41,509 nt of DNA, from positions 1 to 41,509 of the forward strand of contig CANFQF010000005.1 in assembly GCA_947449025.1 (NCBI GenBank), in the 5' to 3' direction. The stretch comes from Comamonadaceae bacterium (GTDB lineage Bacteria > Pseudomonadota > Gammaproteobacteria > Burkholderiales > Burkholderiaceae_C). This document shows positions 17,019 to 25,961 of this stretch, piece by piece. The first letter of the stretch is position 1; each line of letters starts with the position of its first letter. The translations under genes were made by a program, and so were the position numbers. Under the pieces are notes generated by a model. That model saw nothing but the letters and a program-made list of their open reading frames with translations. It was not told the origin of the DNA and made no database searches.

Positions 17019-17471
17019 ATGGCAACTGCGAAGAAAGCTGCGGCGAAGAAAGCCCCCGCGAAGAAGGCCCCGGCCAAGAAGGTCGCTGCCAAGAAGCCGG
17101 CCGCTAAGAAGGCGGCTCCGGCTAAGAAGGCGCCGGCGAAGAAGGTTGTCGCCAAGAAGGCCGCCCCGGCGAAAAAGGCTCCTGCCAAGAAGCCGGCCGC
17201 CAAGAAGGCCCCCGCCAAAAAGCGCACCCCTAACGCTGCGTTCATGAAGCCTCTGACCCCCAGCGCCGCTCTGGCCGCTGTGGTGGGTGCAGCTCCCCTG
17301 CCCCGCACCGAAATCGTCTCCAAGCTGTGGACGTACATCAAGAAGAACAAGCTGCAAGACGCTGCCAACAAGCGCATGGTCAACGCCGACGAGAAGCTCA
17401 AGGGCATCTTCGGCAAGGCACAAGTCTCGATGTTCGAGATGGCCGGCCTGATCGGCAAGCACGTCAAATAA
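17019..17471 (+). CDS. Histone-H1-like Lys/Ala-rich protein with C-terminal SWIB domain
   Basis: A small, very basic, probably nucleoid-associated protein. Residues 2-69 are almost entirely K, A, P and V in repeats such as AKKAPAKK, like the tail of histone H1 and of bacterial H1 homologues. Residues 74-150 form a SWIB/MDM2-type domain ([16 protein letters not shown], then [17 protein letters not shown]). In eukaryotes that fold occurs in chromatin remodellers; its bacterial role is not established. The start ATG follows an AAGGAAA ribosome-binding site, spacing seven. It is a single-gene unit with its own terminator. The Lys-rich repeats mean the tail length probably varies between strains. 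Confidence 0.92.
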   Translation: MATAKKAAAKKAPAKKAPAKKVAAKKPAAKKAAPAKKAPAKKVVAKKAAPAKKAPAKKPAAKKAPAKKRTPNAAFMKPLTPSAALAAVVGAAPLPRTEIVSKLWTYIKKNKLQDAANKRMVNADEKLKGIFGKAQVSMFEMAGLIGKHVK

Positions 17472-17495
17472 GCCCAGCGCTTTGAGATGTGACAA

Positions 17496-17518
17496 GGGCC
17501 GCGCAAGCGGCCCTTTTT
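17496..17518 (+). terminator. Intrinsic terminator of the SWIB gene
   Basis: GGGCCGC and GCGGCCC form a perfect 7-bp stem with a GCAA loop, followed by TTTTT. It begins 24 bp after the SWIB stop. GCAA is a stable GNRA tetraloop. Confidence 0.92.
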
Positions 17519-17569
17519 CATTGCCGCACGCGCAAGCGGCTCTTCTTCATTGCCGCACGCGCAAGCGGC
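17517..17569. repeat. Tandem repeat derived from the SWIB terminator
   Basis: A 24-bp unit starting TTCATTGCCGCACGCGCAAG occurs at 17517-17540 and again, identical, at 17546-17569, a period of 29 bp. Both units resemble the preceding terminator (GCCGC, GCAAGCGGC), giving about three related copies in a row. Only the first retains a full stem and T-run. Confidence 0.85.
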
Positions 17570-17581
17570 CGGCAGTCCAAA

Positions 17582-18811
17582 TCAGGCCGGCTTGGCGCCA
17601 GCCACGCGTCGAACATTGATAGCGGTAAAGATCAGAGCGACCTGGACCCCTGCCAACCCCAACAAGACCGCCTGGTAGTGCTGGCCGTCCATCAGGGGGC
17701 CGTACAGCAGAGGCGCGAGGGCCTGCCCGATGTCCAAGCCGGAGTAGACGACGCCATAGACGCGACCAGAGGCCTGCGCTGGTGTAGACCGCTTGATGAT
17801 CAGGTCGCGGGATGGCCCGGCCACTCCCGCGGCCATCCCCATGACGCCAAAGAGAACAGGAACGGCCAGGGCAGGCAAGGGCAGGAGCGCAATCGCCAGG
17901 GCGACAGTCGCCGCCCCTGCAATCGCGAACCCGATGATGCGTTCACTACGCGATCCGTCGCCCACGAGAAAGCCACCCACGATGCCTCCGCCGGCGTTCG
18001 CGGCCATGTAGACGGACAGGCACAGCGCGACCCAAGCCAGCGGGACCTCATGGAGTTGCCGCGCCGCTTCTGGCGCAAAGGTCTGCACTGCGCTGAGCGC
18101 ACAGGCGGACAGGAAGAAGAAGCCCCAGCACATCCAGACCGATGGAAGCCGGAGAAAGGCCAGGCCACCGCCGCCCTCGCCCGCCCCCCTGGCCGAATCC
18201 GCGCTGGGTGACGGCGGCAAGGCAAGATGGTCCCGCCGCAGCCAGACAAGAAGCCACATGCCCCAGGCCAACAGGGCCGCGACAGCCAGCGAAGCGCGCC
18301 AGGAGACGGTCACCGCCAAGGGCACCAGAATGGCAGGGGCAATCGCCCATCCCAGAGCGCCTGAGACACCGTGGAAGCTGTAGGCGTGGCCCAGCCGCGG
18401 GGCGCTCACCTTGCGGTTGATGAGGGTGTAGTCAACGGGGTGGAACACGCCGTTGCCAAAGCCTGCAACCACGGCAAAACAAAGCAGCATCGAGTAGCTG
18501 GTCGATGCCGCGAACCCCAGCGCGGCCAGTCCCAGCATGCCCAGTCCTCCAAGAAGGACCGGGAGCGGACCGAAACGATCCACGAGAAAGCCAGAGGCCG
18601 CCTGGACCCCGCATGAGACGGCGAAAAAAACCGTCATCAAAAAGCCCAGCTCTGTATAGCCGACCTGGAACGCATCCTTCAGCCAGGGAAAAAGAGGGGG
18701 TAGCAGCAGTTGGGAGAAATGGCTGACCAAATGGGCGAGCCCAACCACGCCGATCACGCCAGCATCCTGCTGCAGGGGAACGGCGGACGCGGAAGTCGTT
18801 GGAGAACTCAT
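17582..18811 (-). CDS. MFS transporter (FSR-like)
   Basis: A 409-residue inner-membrane secondary transporter with about 12 hydrophobic helices. The conserved loop between helices 2 and 3 reads GFLVDRFGPLPVLLGG, the MFS motif A pattern. The region AVVAGFGNGVFHPVDYTLINR, followed by GHAYSFHGVSGALGWA, resembles the fosmidomycin-resistance (Fsr) branch. Export of a small molecule is the likely role, but the substrate cannot be read from the sequence. The start ATG at 18811 gives a short hydrophilic N-terminus. It stands alone, divergent from the SDR gene. Confidence 0.9.
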   Translation of the reverse strand: MSSPTTSASAVPLQQDAGVIGVVGLAHLVSHFSQLLLPPLFPWLKDAFQVGYTELGFLMTVFFAVSCGVQAASGFLVDRFGPLPVLLGGLGMLGLAALGFAASTSYSMLLCFAVVAGFGNGVFHPVDYTLINRKVSAPRLGHAYSFHGVSGALGWAIAPAILVPLAVTVSWRASLAVAALLAWGMWLLVWLRRDHLALPPSPSADSARGAGEGGGGLAFLRLPSVWMCWGFFFLSACALSAVQTFAPEAARQLHEVPLAWVALCLSVYMAANAGGGIVGGFLVGDGSRSERIIGFAIAGAATVALAIALLPLPALAVPVLFGVMGMAAGVAGPSRDLIIKRSTPAQASGRVYGVVYSGLDIGQALAPLLYGPLMDGQHYQAVLLGLAGVQVALIFTAINVRRVAGAKPA

Positions 18812-18930
18812 CCGCTGATCCTAACGGGAATTGGGGGCCGGGCCGGAAGGCGTCGGTTTGACCATCGCTCCGGCTTGTCGCCGAGGTGCGCCAAATCTTC
18901 AAGGGAGGCGCTTTAGGATTCAAAGTAAGG

Positions 18931-18975
18931 CCTCAGTGGCCTCAGTGGCCTCAGTGGCTTCAGAGGCCTCACAGG
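18931..18975. repeat. Tandem 9-bp repeat upstream of the SDR gene
   Basis: Five consecutive 9-mers: CCTCAGTGG three times exactly, then the variants CTTCAGAGG and CCTCACAGG. They lie in the divergent promoter region between the MFS and SDR genes, about 125 bp before the SDR start. The number of exact copies could vary by replication slippage. Confidence 0.9.
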
Positions 18976-19098
18976 CGACAAACCGCCGGAAGTTGCCATG
19001 CCATGCGCGGCAAAGTCGGCCCGCAGGCGCGGTATGGTGACGGCTTTGACCGAGTGGCCAACGCTGCGCCAACCCCATCGACTGAACGGAGACAACTC

Positions 19099-19917
19099 AT
19101 GGAAATCAAAGGCAAGGTGGCGATAGTCACCGGTGGCGGAAGCGGCATCGGCGCAGCCCTGGCCCGGCGTCTGGCGCGGGGCGGGGCCTGCGGCGTCGCG
19201 GTGGCCGACATCGACCTGGCCCGGGCCCAAGCGGTAGCGGACGAGATCAACGCCAGCCAGGGTGACCCAGGTGCCCGCGCTGCGCTGGCCGTCGCGTGCG
19301 ACGTCGGCCGGGAGATCGAGATACAAGCCCTGGTAGCCGCGACCCGGACCCGATTCGGTCCGATCGACCTCTTCTTCTCCAATGCCGGCATCATCGGCCG
19401 CCAGGGCGGAATTGAGCTGGAGGACGGCTTGTGGAACCGGATGTGGGACATCCACGTCATGGCGCATGTGTGGGCGGCGCGCGCCGTGGTCCCCGAGATG
19501 GTGACCCGAGGCGCAGGTGGCTTTGTCGTCACCGCCTCGGCGGCGGGCCTCCTCAACATTGTCGAATCCGCACCCTATGGGGTGACCAAGCACGCCGCCG
19601 TTGGCTTTGCCGAGTGGCTGCGGATTGCCTACGGTCGCCAGGGCGTTCAAGTGGCCTGCCTGTGCCCCCAAGCGGTCGACACCGAGATGACTCGGGCCGG
19701 CGCGGGATCAGCGGGCCTCAACGGTGTGCTGCCGCCGGAGGATGTGGCCGATGAGGCTATGGCAGCGCTGCACGAGGGCCGCTTCTTGGCACTGCCGCAC
19801 CCGCAGGTCGCCGAGTACATCCAGGCCAAGGCTTCGGCCTACGACCGCTGGCTGGGGGGCATGCAAAAGCTGTACGCCCAGTTCAAGGCCGTGTCGGGGT
19901 TGGGCACGCCGGGCTAA
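19099..19917 (+). CDS. Short-chain dehydrogenase/reductase
   Basis: A 272-residue NAD(P)-dependent oxidoreductase of the classical SDR family. Visible features are the cofactor motif TGGGSGIG (residues 11-18), Asp37 at the end of strand 2 (VADID, which favours NAD), SNAG at 94-97, and the catalytic Ser147, Tyr160 and Lys164 (YGVTK). The substrate is unknown. The start ATG at 19099 (MEIKGKVAIV) follows a CGGAGA ribosome-binding site; the frame is open further upstream through the 9-bp repeat but has no family similarity there. It converges on clpB, with a hairpin between them. Confidence 0.95.
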   Translation: MEIKGKVAIVTGGGSGIGAALARRLARGGACGVAVADIDLARAQAVADEINASQGDPGARAALAVACDVGREIEIQALVAATRTRFGPIDLFFSNAGIIGRQGGIELEDGLWNRMWDIHVMAHVWAARAVVPEMVTRGAGGFVVTASAAGLLNIVESAPYGVTKHAAVGFAEWLRIAYGRQGVQVACLCPQAVDTEMTRAGAGSAGLNGVLPPEDVADEAMAALHEGRFLALPHPQVAEYIQAKASAYDRWLGGMQKLYAQFKAVSGLGTPG

Positions 19918-19921
19918 GGGC

Positions 19922-19941
19922 AGGCTGGCATCCGCCAGCCT
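19922..19941. terminator. Hairpin between convergent SDR gene and clpB
   Basis: AGGCTGGC and GCCAGCCT form a perfect 8-bp stem with loop ATCC, five bases after the SDR stop. There is no real T-run on either strand, so it is a weak intrinsic terminator at best. Confidence 0.5.
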
Positions 19942-19992
19942 TGGCGACCGCCTCCCCCCGACCCGGAGGCATCACGGTAGGGTGTGTGGGGT

Positions 19993-22602
19993 TCAGACTG
20001 CCGCCGCCTTCGCTGCGCTGAAGTGGAAGACGCCGGGCTCGCGCACCGGGTCGACCTGGACCTCGATCTCGGTCTTGGGCGGGAACTTGCCCTCGAGGAT
20101 GAGCCGCGACAGGGGGTTTTCGATCCGCTGCTGGATGGCCCGCTTGAGTGGGCGGGCACCGAACACCGGATCAAAACCCACCTTGGCCAGTTCCTCCAGC
20201 GCCGCCTCAGAGACTTGTAACTGCAGGTCCATCCGTGCCAGACGCTGCTGCAAGGTACCAAGCTGTATGCGTCCGATCCGGGCGATGTGCTGGGCATCGA
20301 GCCCGTGGAACACCACCGTCTCATCGATCCGGTTGAGGAACTCGGGCCGGAAGTGGTTCTTCAGCTCGCCCCATACCGCGTCCTTCACGTCCTCGTAGGG
20401 CTGACCCACCATGGACTGGATCATGTGCGATCCGATATTGCTGGTCATGACGATCACCGCATTCTTGAAGTCCACGGTGCGGCCCTGGCCGTCAGTGAGC
20501 CGGCCGTCGTCGAGCACCTGCAGGAGCACATTAAAAACATCTGGGTGGGCCTTCTCCACCTCGTCAAGGAGGATCACGCTGTAGGGCTTGCGGCGCACCG
20601 CTTCGGTGAGGTAGCCGCCCTCCTCGTAGCCCACGTAGCCAGGGGGCGCGCCGATCAGTCGGGCGACCGAGTGCTTCTCCATGAACTCGCTCATGTCGAT
20701 GCGGATCATGTGCTCTTCGCTGTCGAAGAGAAAATTGGCCAGGGCCTTGCACAGCTCGGTCTTACCGACGCCGGTAGGGCCCAGGAACAGGAAGGAGCCA
20801 GTGGGCCGGTTAGGGTCTGACAGGCCCGAGCGCGAGCGCCGGATTGCATTGGCTACCGCGGAAATCGCCTCGTCCTGTCCGACCACACGCTGGTGCAGGC
20901 GGTCCTCCATATGCAGGAGTTTTTCGCGCTCGCCCTGCATCAGCTTGGACACCGGAATGCCGGTGGCTCGCGCCACCACCTCGGCGATTTCCTCCGCACC
21001 CACCTGGGTGCGCAGCAGCTGCGGCCTGCCGGCGGCGGACTTGCCGGTCTCCTGGGCCTGGGCGTCCTTGAGGCGCTTCTCGAGCTCGGGCAGGCGCCCG
21101 TACTGCAGCTCGGCCACCTTGTTGAAGTCGCCCTTGCGGGTCAGGTCCTCGATCTGCTTGCGCAGGCGGTCAATCTCCTCCTTGATCTGGGCGCTGCCTT
21201 GGGCCTGGGCCTTTTCGGACTTCCAGATCTCTTCGAGGTCGGCCAGTTCCTTGCGCAGCTTGGTGATCTCTTCCTCGATCAGGGACAGGCGCTTCTTGGA
21301 GGACTCGTCGGTCTCCTTGCGCACCGCTTCGCGCTCGATTTGCAGCTGAATCAGGCGTCGGTCAAGCTTGTCCATCACCTCGGGCTTGGAGTCGATCTCG
21401 ATCTTGATCTTGGAGGCCGCTTCGTCAATCAAGTCGATGGCCTTGTCCGGCAGAAAGCGGTCAGTGATGTAGCGGTGCGAGAGCTCGGCGGCGGCCACGA
21501 TGGCCGGGTCGGTGATCTCGACGCCGTGGTGGACCTCGTACTTCTCCTGCAAACCGCGCAGGATGGCAATGGTCGCCTCCACCGTCGGCTCGCCCACCAA
21601 AATCTTCTGGAAACGGCGCTCGAGAGCCGCGTCCTTCTCGATGTACTTGCGGTACTCGTTCAAGGTGGTGGCACCCACGCAGTGCAGCTCACCGCGGGCC
21701 AGGGCGGGCTTGAGCATATTGCCGGCGTCCATCGCGCCCTCGGCCTTGCCGGCACCCACCATGGTGTGCAGCTCGTCGATGAAGACGATGGTCTGGCCCT
21801 CGTCCTTGGCCAGTTCGCTCAGCACGTTTTTCAGGCGCTCCTCGAACTCGCCCCGGAACTTGGCGCCCGCCAGCAAGGCCGCCATGTCCAGCGAAAGAAC
21901 CCGCTTGTTCTTGAGGGACTCGGGCACCTCGCCGGCGACGATGCGTTGGGCCAGGCCCTCGACGATGGCCGTTTTGCCCACCCCCGGCTCGCCGATCAGA
22001 ACAGGGTTGTTCTTGGTGCGCCGCTGCAGCACCTGGATGGCGCGGCGGATCTCGTCGTCGCGGCCAATCACCGGGTCGAGCTTGCCCTGGCGGGCGCGCT
22101 CTGTGAGGTCCATGCAGTACTTTTTGAGGGACTCGCGCTGGCCCTCGGCCTCGGCGCTATCGACCTTCTGGCCGCCCCGAATGGCTTCGACCGCGGTGGC
22201 AAAGGCCTTGCGCGAGAGCCCATTTTCTCGGGCGATGCGGGCCAGGTCGGTCTTGGCGTCGGCCAGCGCCAGCAGGAACAGCTCGCTGGCGATGAACTGG
22301 TCGCCGCGCTTGAGGCCTTCTTTTTCAGCAGCCTGCAGCAGGCCCACCAACTCCCGACCCACCTGGACCTGCTCCTGCCCCTGAACCTGGGGCCGCCTGT
22401 GCATGGCGGCCTCGGTGCTCGCCAGCAGCCCGGGAACGTTTACCCCGGCGCGCTGCAGCAGGGCCTGGGGGCCGTCCTCCTGGCGCAGCATGGCCACCAG
22501 CAGATGCTCGGGTTCGATGTAGGCGTGATCGTTGGCCAGGGCGAGGGACTGGGCCTCGGACAGGGCTTCCTGGAATTTGGTCGTGAGTTTGTCGAGTCGC
22601 AT
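19993..22602 (-). CDS. clpB: ATP-dependent chaperone ClpB
   Basis: Hexameric AAA+ disaggregase that, with DnaK, recovers aggregated proteins after heat stress; cytoplasmic. The 869 residues match the family. The N-domain is residues 1-145. The first AAA+ domain has Walker A GEPGVGKT at 204-211 and Walker [10 protein letters not shown] long coiled-coil middle domain (about 410-520) distinguishes ClpB from ClpA and ClpC. The second AAA+ domain has Walker A GPTGVGKT near residue 606 and [19 protein letters not shown]. The upstream sequence contains a sigma-32-like promoter. It is a single-gene unit on the minus strand. Confidence 0.98.
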   Translation of the reverse strand: MRLDKLTTKFQEALSEAQSLALANDHAYIEPEHLLVAMLRQEDGPQALLQRAGVNVPGLLASTEAAMHRRPQVQGQEQVQVGRELVGLLQAAEKEGLKRGDQFIASELFLLALADAKTDLARIARENGLSRKAFATAVEAIRGGQKVDSAEAEGQRESLKKYCMDLTERARQGKLDPVIGRDDEIRRAIQVLQRRTKNNPVLIGEPGVGKTAIVEGLAQRIVAGEVPESLKNKRVLSLDMAALLAGAKFRGEFEERLKNVLSELAKDEGQTIVFIDELHTMVGAGKAEGAMDAGNMLKPALARGELHCVGATTLNEYRKYIEKDAALERRFQKILVGEPTVEATIAILRGLQEKYEVHHGVEITDPAIVAAAELSHRYITDRFLPDKAIDLIDEAASKIKIEIDSKPEVMDKLDRRLIQLQIEREAVRKETDESSKKRLSLIEEEITKLRKELADLEEIWKSEKAQAQGSAQIKEEIDRLRKQIEDLTRKGDFNKVAELQYGRLPELEKRLKDAQAQETGKSAAGRPQLLRTQVGAEEIAEVVARATGIPVSKLMQGEREKLLHMEDRLHQRVVGQDEAISAVANAIRRSRSGLSDPNRPTGSFLFLGPTGVGKTELCKALANFLFDSEEHMIRIDMSEFMEKHSVARLIGAPPGYVGYEEGGYLTEAVRRKPYSVILLDEVEKAHPDVFNVLLQVLDDGRLTDGQGRTVDFKNAVIVMTSNIGSHMIQSMVGQPYEDVKDAVWGELKNHFRPEFLNRIDETVVFHGLDAQHIARIGRIQLGTLQQRLARMDLQLQVSEAALEELAKVGFDPVFGARPLKRAIQQRIENPLSRLILEGKFPPKTEIEVQVDPVREPGVFHFSAAKAAAV

Positions 22603-22638
22603 GGATCCGCTCCCGGAGAACGCTCCGATTTGACTCCC

Positions 22639-22666
22639 AGCTTAGGCCCGGAACGCACTTTTCAAG
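22639..22666 (-). promoter_or_regulatory. Putative sigma-32 heat-shock promoter of clpB
   Basis: On the minus strand CTTGAAA (22660-22666) matches the sigma-32 -35 element. After 13 bases, CCTAAGCT (22639-22646) partly matches the CCCCATNT -10 element. It lies about 40 bp before the clpB ATG, where a heat-shock promoter is expected. Confidence 0.6.
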
Positions 22667-22831
22667 GCCTGCTGGCATCGGGGGAGCTTGAGGTGGATCA
22701 ATCCGCGCGGCTGGATGCCGGGAGGATTCGACCCTGACCCCGCCGCCTACTCGGCTATGCTTTCCCGGCTGGCTTCCCCGACCGGCCTGCGTCTGGCGCG
22801 AATTTCTGTCTGACCTCACCCCGACCCGAAC

Positions 22832-23821
22832 ATGAACCGTCCTACCGTCACCTCCACCCTCCGTCGCCGCCTGCTGGCTGCCTCTGCCCTGGCAGCCACC
22901 GGAATGGGCACCACGGCCTTCGCCCAAACCAACACCCCGATACGGCTGATCGTGGGCTTTCCCCCCGGTGGTGGCACCGACGCGATCGCCCGCGCCCTGG
23001 CGGACAAGCTCAAGGACCTGCTGGGCGTTCCGGTGCTCGTGGAAAACAAGGCGGGTGCCGGCGGCCAGATCGCTGCCCAGGCTCTCAAGAACGCGGCGCC
23101 CGACGGCAACACCCTGTTCCTGAGTCACGATCACAGCGTCTCGATCATCCCGCTGACCATCAAGAATCCGGGATTCGCCCCGGCGACCGACTTCCTTCCG
23201 GTCGCCGGCTTCGCCACCTTCGCCAATGTGCTGGCCGTCTCTGGCGCAACGCCTGCCAAATCTCTGCCGGAGTACGTGGCCTGGGTAAAAAGCCGGGGCG
23301 GGAAAGACACCATTGGGGTGCCGGCGCCCGGCTCCATACCCGAATTCTTGGTTGGCCTGATAGGCGCCAAATACGGGCTCGACCTTCAAGCCGCTCCCTA
23401 CCGAGGCAGTGCACCGATGGTGGCCGACATGGTCGGCAACCAGATCAGCGCCGGCATCGCGTCTACCGCAGACTTCATGGAACAGCAAAAGGCGGGCAAG
23501 CTGCGCATCGTGGCGGCTATCGGAGACCAGCGCCAGGCCCTGCTGCCCGATGTGCCCACCTTCGCGGAGCTAGGCTTCGCGAACCTGGAAGACTTGCCCT
23601 ACTACGGCATCTTCGCTCCGGCCGGCACCCCGGCTGCAGTGACGAGCCGCTTCGGCCAGGCGCTGCAGAAGGCACTGGCCATGCCCGATGTGAACGAGCG
23701 CCTGGTTGGCCTCGGGCTGTCGGTTGGCTACCAAGCCCAGGCCCAGTTCGCCGCCACCGTGCGAAAGTACGACCAGACGTGGGCCCGCATCATCAAGGCC
23801 AGTGGCTTCCAACCGCAGTGA
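22832..23821 (+). CDS. Bug/TctC-family periplasmic solute-binding protein
   Basis: Bug proteins bind small carboxylates in the periplasm and pass them to TctAB-type transporters; Burkholderiales carry many orphan copies. The 329-residue protein has an N-terminal signal (basic TLRRRLLAAS, hydrophobic stretch, probable cut after TAFA, residue 31). The mature family start is IRLIVGFPPGGGTDAIAR, then GQIAAQAL and PDGNTLFL. The twin arginines make Tat export possible, but Sec is as likely. No tctA or tctB membrane gene is adjacent, so its partner and ligand are unknown. It is divergent from clpB with about 230 bp between them. Confidence 0.94.
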   Translation: MNRPTVTSTLRRRLLAASALAATGMGTTAFAQTNTPIRLIVGFPPGGGTDAIARALADKLKDLLGVPVLVENKAGAGGQIAAQALKNAAPDGNTLFLSHDHSVSIIPLTIKNPGFAPATDFLPVAGFATFANVLAVSGATPAKSLPEYVAWVKSRGGKDTIGVPAPGSIPEFLVGLIGAKYGLDLQAAPYRGSAPMVADMVGNQISAGIASTADFMEQQKAGKLRIVAAIGDQRQALLPDVPTFAELGFANLEDLPYYGIFAPAGTPAAVTSRFGQALQKALAMPDVNERLVGLGLSVGYQAQAQFAATVRKYDQTWARIIKASGFQPQ

Positions 23822-23857
23822 GCGCCTCGCCGGGCCGCTCAGCCATGTGGCGCTTTT
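23821..23857 (+). terminator. Possible weak terminator after the Bug gene
   Basis: AGCGCC (23821-23826) can pair with GGCGCT (23849-23854) around a 22-base loop, followed by TTTC. The stem is short and the loop long, so support is low. Confidence 0.3.
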
Positions 23858-23877
23858 CTGCGCCCCCCTGACCCTAC

Positions 23878-24390
23878 TCACCCTTGGGGGCCCTCGGGCG
23901 ACATCGACCAGCGGCGCGTCGCCGCCTCGTCGCAAACGCGAGCGTCCACCCAGGCGGCGCTGCCGTCCGCCTGGATTTCCTTCTTCCAAAAAGGTGCCTG
24001 TGTCTTCAGGAAGTCCATGAGGAACTCACAGGCCAGAAAGGCTTCTCCCCGGTGCGCGGCGCTGACCGCGACCAGCACGATCTGCTCCTGCGGCCCCAGC
24101 GCACCCACCCGGTGAATGATGGACAGGGCGCGGATATCAAAGCGCTCGAGCGCCGCCTGCGCCATTGCGGTCATGGATCGCTCGGTCATGCCCGGGTAGT
24201 GCTCCAGCTCCAGTGAGCGCAGCGGCTGCCCGTCGCCGCTGTCACGGACGGTCCCGACAAATGTGCTCACAGCACCCACGCCCGGATCGCGTGAGCGCAA
24301 GGCGGTGACCTCTGTACTGAGATCGAAATCCTCCTGCTGAACGCGAATCCGGATCCGATGATCAACTCCTCCATCGACCTGCATGGTCAT
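23878..24390 (-). CDS. moaE: Molybdopterin synthase catalytic subunit
   Basis: With MoaD, converts cyclic pyranopterin monophosphate to molybdopterin by adding the dithiolene sulfurs. The 170-residue protein has VGAVSTFVGTVRD, the substrate-pocket HRGEAFLACEFLMDFLK, and FWKKEI, where the lysines match the active-site region of E. coli MoaE. The start ATG at 24390 overlaps the moaD stop (ATGA); a second ATG two codons later is also possible. The C-terminal about 20 residues extend past the E. coli protein. Translational coupling with moaD suits a two-subunit enzyme. Confidence 0.95.
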   Translation of the reverse strand: MTMQVDGGVDHRIRIRVQQEDFDLSTEVTALRSRDPGVGAVSTFVGTVRDSGDGQPLRSLELEHYPGMTERSMTAMAQAALERFDIRALSIIHRVGALGPQEQIVLVAVSAAHRGEAFLACEFLMDFLKTQAPFWKKEIQADGSAAWVDARVCDEAATRRWSMSPEGPQG

Positions 24391-24638
24391 CCTCCCGTCA
24401 CCGGCGGGAAAAAGGCGACCTCCGCCCCCTCGCGAAGCGGGGAAATTTCCTCGCAGAGGATCTGGTCAAGGGCCACTCGCAGCGGTAGATGCCGCCCCAG
24501 GGCCTGGGCGTGCGCGTCATCGCGGGCGATCAACTCATCGCGCAAGTCGCCCAGGGTTGCGGCCCGTGTGGCCACCCTCTCGCCGGGCCCGAGGGCCTCT
24601 CGGACAGACGCGAAATACAGGATCTGGACTTGGATCAC
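24387..24638 (-). CDS. moaD: Molybdopterin synthase sulfur-carrier subunit
   Basis: Ubiquitin-like sulfur carrier. Its C-terminal glycine is activated and thiocarboxylated, then gives sulfur to MoaE. The 83-residue protein ends in the required Gly-Gly (PPVTGG) and has the beta-grasp opening VQILYFASVREALG. The start is GTG, which overlaps the moeA stop codon (GTGA), and its own stop overlaps the moaE start. Translation of the three genes is therefore probably coupled. Confidence 0.95.
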   Translation of the reverse strand: MIQVQILYFASVREALGPGERVATRAATLGDLRDELIARDDAHAQALGRHLPLRVALDQILCEEISPLREGAEVAFFPPVTGG

Positions 24639-25894
24639 AGCCAGTCCGCCAGCGCAATAAAGCGCACCATGTCCCCGCGTGCGATGGCCTGGCCCGGCGG
24701 GTTATCCACCAGACCATCTGCCCAGGCCACGGAGGTGAGCACGCCTGAGCCCTGGTTCGCAAACAGATCCAGGCCGCCCTGTGCATTGCGTCGCACCCGC
24801 AAGAACTCGCGACGCTTGTCCGGCCGCGGCCAATCGAAGCCAGCGGGCAAACGGATGGACGGCGGCGCCAGCTCGGTTGCCCCTTGGAGACGGAGCAGAA
24901 AGGGGCGGGCCAGGACCAGAAAGGTCAAGAAGCTGGAGACCGGGTTGCCCGGCAGCCCGATCACATGGGTGGCGCCAATCTGCCCGTAGGCAAAGGGCTT
25001 GCCCGGCTTGATCGCCACCTGCCAAAGGTCCAGTCGGCCCAGGGCTTGCACCGCCGGCCGCAAATGGTCTTCCTCGCCCACCGACACGCCCCCGCTGGCC
25101 AGCACCAGATCGTGGCCCGCAGCCGCGTCGCTCAAGGCCTGCACGGTGGCGGCTCGGGTGTCGGGCACATTGCCCAGATCGCTGACCTCGCAGCCCGCGC
25201 GCTCCAGAAGCCGGCGCAGGAAGAAGCGGTTGCTGTTGTAAATGGCGCCAGCGGGCATCTGTTCGGGCGGCACGGTGCCCGGCATGACCAGCTCGTCGCC
25301 GGTCGACAGCAGCGCCACCCGGGGCCGGGCCGCGACCGCCAGTCGGTCAAGGCCCATGCTGGCCACCAGCCCCAACGCCGCAGGCCCGATGCGGTCACCC
25401 GCGCGTAGCACCACAGCGCCCTGCTGGATGTCCTCGCCGCTGTAGCGAACGTTCTGTCCCTGTTGGGGCACCTTGGTAAACCGAATCGCGCCCTCCGATG
25501 CCGGCTCGGTTTCCTCCTGCATCACCACCGTATCGGCACCGGCGGGCAGGGGCGCGCCGGTGAAGATGCGGGCAGCCGTGCCGAGCGCCAGCGGCGCGGG
25601 CGCCGTACCGGCCGGAATGCGCTGGCTGACGGGCAGCACCGCACCGCTTGCGCCGACGTCGGCAGCCCGGAGGGCATAACCATCCATGGCGCTGTTGTCG
25701 TGAGGCGGTACCTGCAGAGGCGACACCAGGTCGTGAGCCAATACGCGGCCGTCGGCATGGGCGAGCGGGACGGTCTCGGTACGGCCCAGGGGTCGGGCCT
25801 GCGCCAGAAGTTCAGCCAAGGCATCGTCCAGGGGCCGCAAGGCGGGACGCGAGGCCTGACGCGACGCTTGGGGGTCAGGGGTGGAAGCTATCAT
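24635..25894 (-). CDS. moeA: Molybdopterin molybdenumtransferase
   Basis: Inserts molybdate into adenylated molybdopterin to give the active cofactor. The 419-residue protein has the MoeA layout. It shows NSAMDGYALRAAD in the N-terminal part, the MPT-binding ASGGVSVGEEDHLRPAV in the central domain, and GLPGNPVSSFLTF near the C-terminal barrel. The start ATG at 25894 (MIAST) is chosen for family length; the frame is open to 25978 but would overlap the divergent OYE-family gene start. First gene of moeA-moaD-moaE. Confidence 0.96.
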   Translation of the reverse strand: MIASTPDPQASRQASRPALRPLDDALAELLAQARPLGRTETVPLAHADGRVLAHDLVSPLQVPPHDNSAMDGYALRAADVGASGAVLPVSQRIPAGTAPAPLALGTAARIFTGAPLPAGADTVVMQEETEPASEGAIRFTKVPQQGQNVRYSGEDIQQGAVVLRAGDRIGPAALGLVASMGLDRLAVAARPRVALLSTGDELVMPGTVPPEQMPAGAIYNSNRFFLRRLLERAGCEVSDLGNVPDTRAATVQALSDAAAGHDLVLASGGVSVGEEDHLRPAVQALGRLDLWQVAIKPGKPFAYGQIGATHVIGLPGNPVSSFLTFLVLARPFLLRLQGATELAPPSIRLPAGFDWPRPDKRREFLRVRRNAQGGLDLFANQGSGVLTSVAWADGLVDNPPGQAIARGDMVRFIALADWL

Positions 25895-25961
25895 CCCGCG
25901 ATTGTGGCGCGTCCGGCAAAAGGACATCCAAGGCCCGGAAAATGCTAGAAGGAGTTCATCC

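Noticed and set aside
17019-17230. Lys/Ala-coding repeats read as a DNA repeat or CRISPR-like array
   Set aside because: The units vary in length and sequence and stay in frame. They are explained by a Lys/Ala-rich protein tail.
18886-19098. N-terminal extension of the SDR gene through the 9-bp repeat
   Set aside because: The extension encodes PQWPQWPQW-type repeats absent from SDR proteins. The ATG at 19099 has a ribosome-binding site and gives the standard Rossmann start.
20893-22737. 614-codon open frame opposite clpB
   Set aside because: clpB on the other strand is complete and highly conserved. The antisense product is Leu/Gly-rich and repetitive without known motifs.
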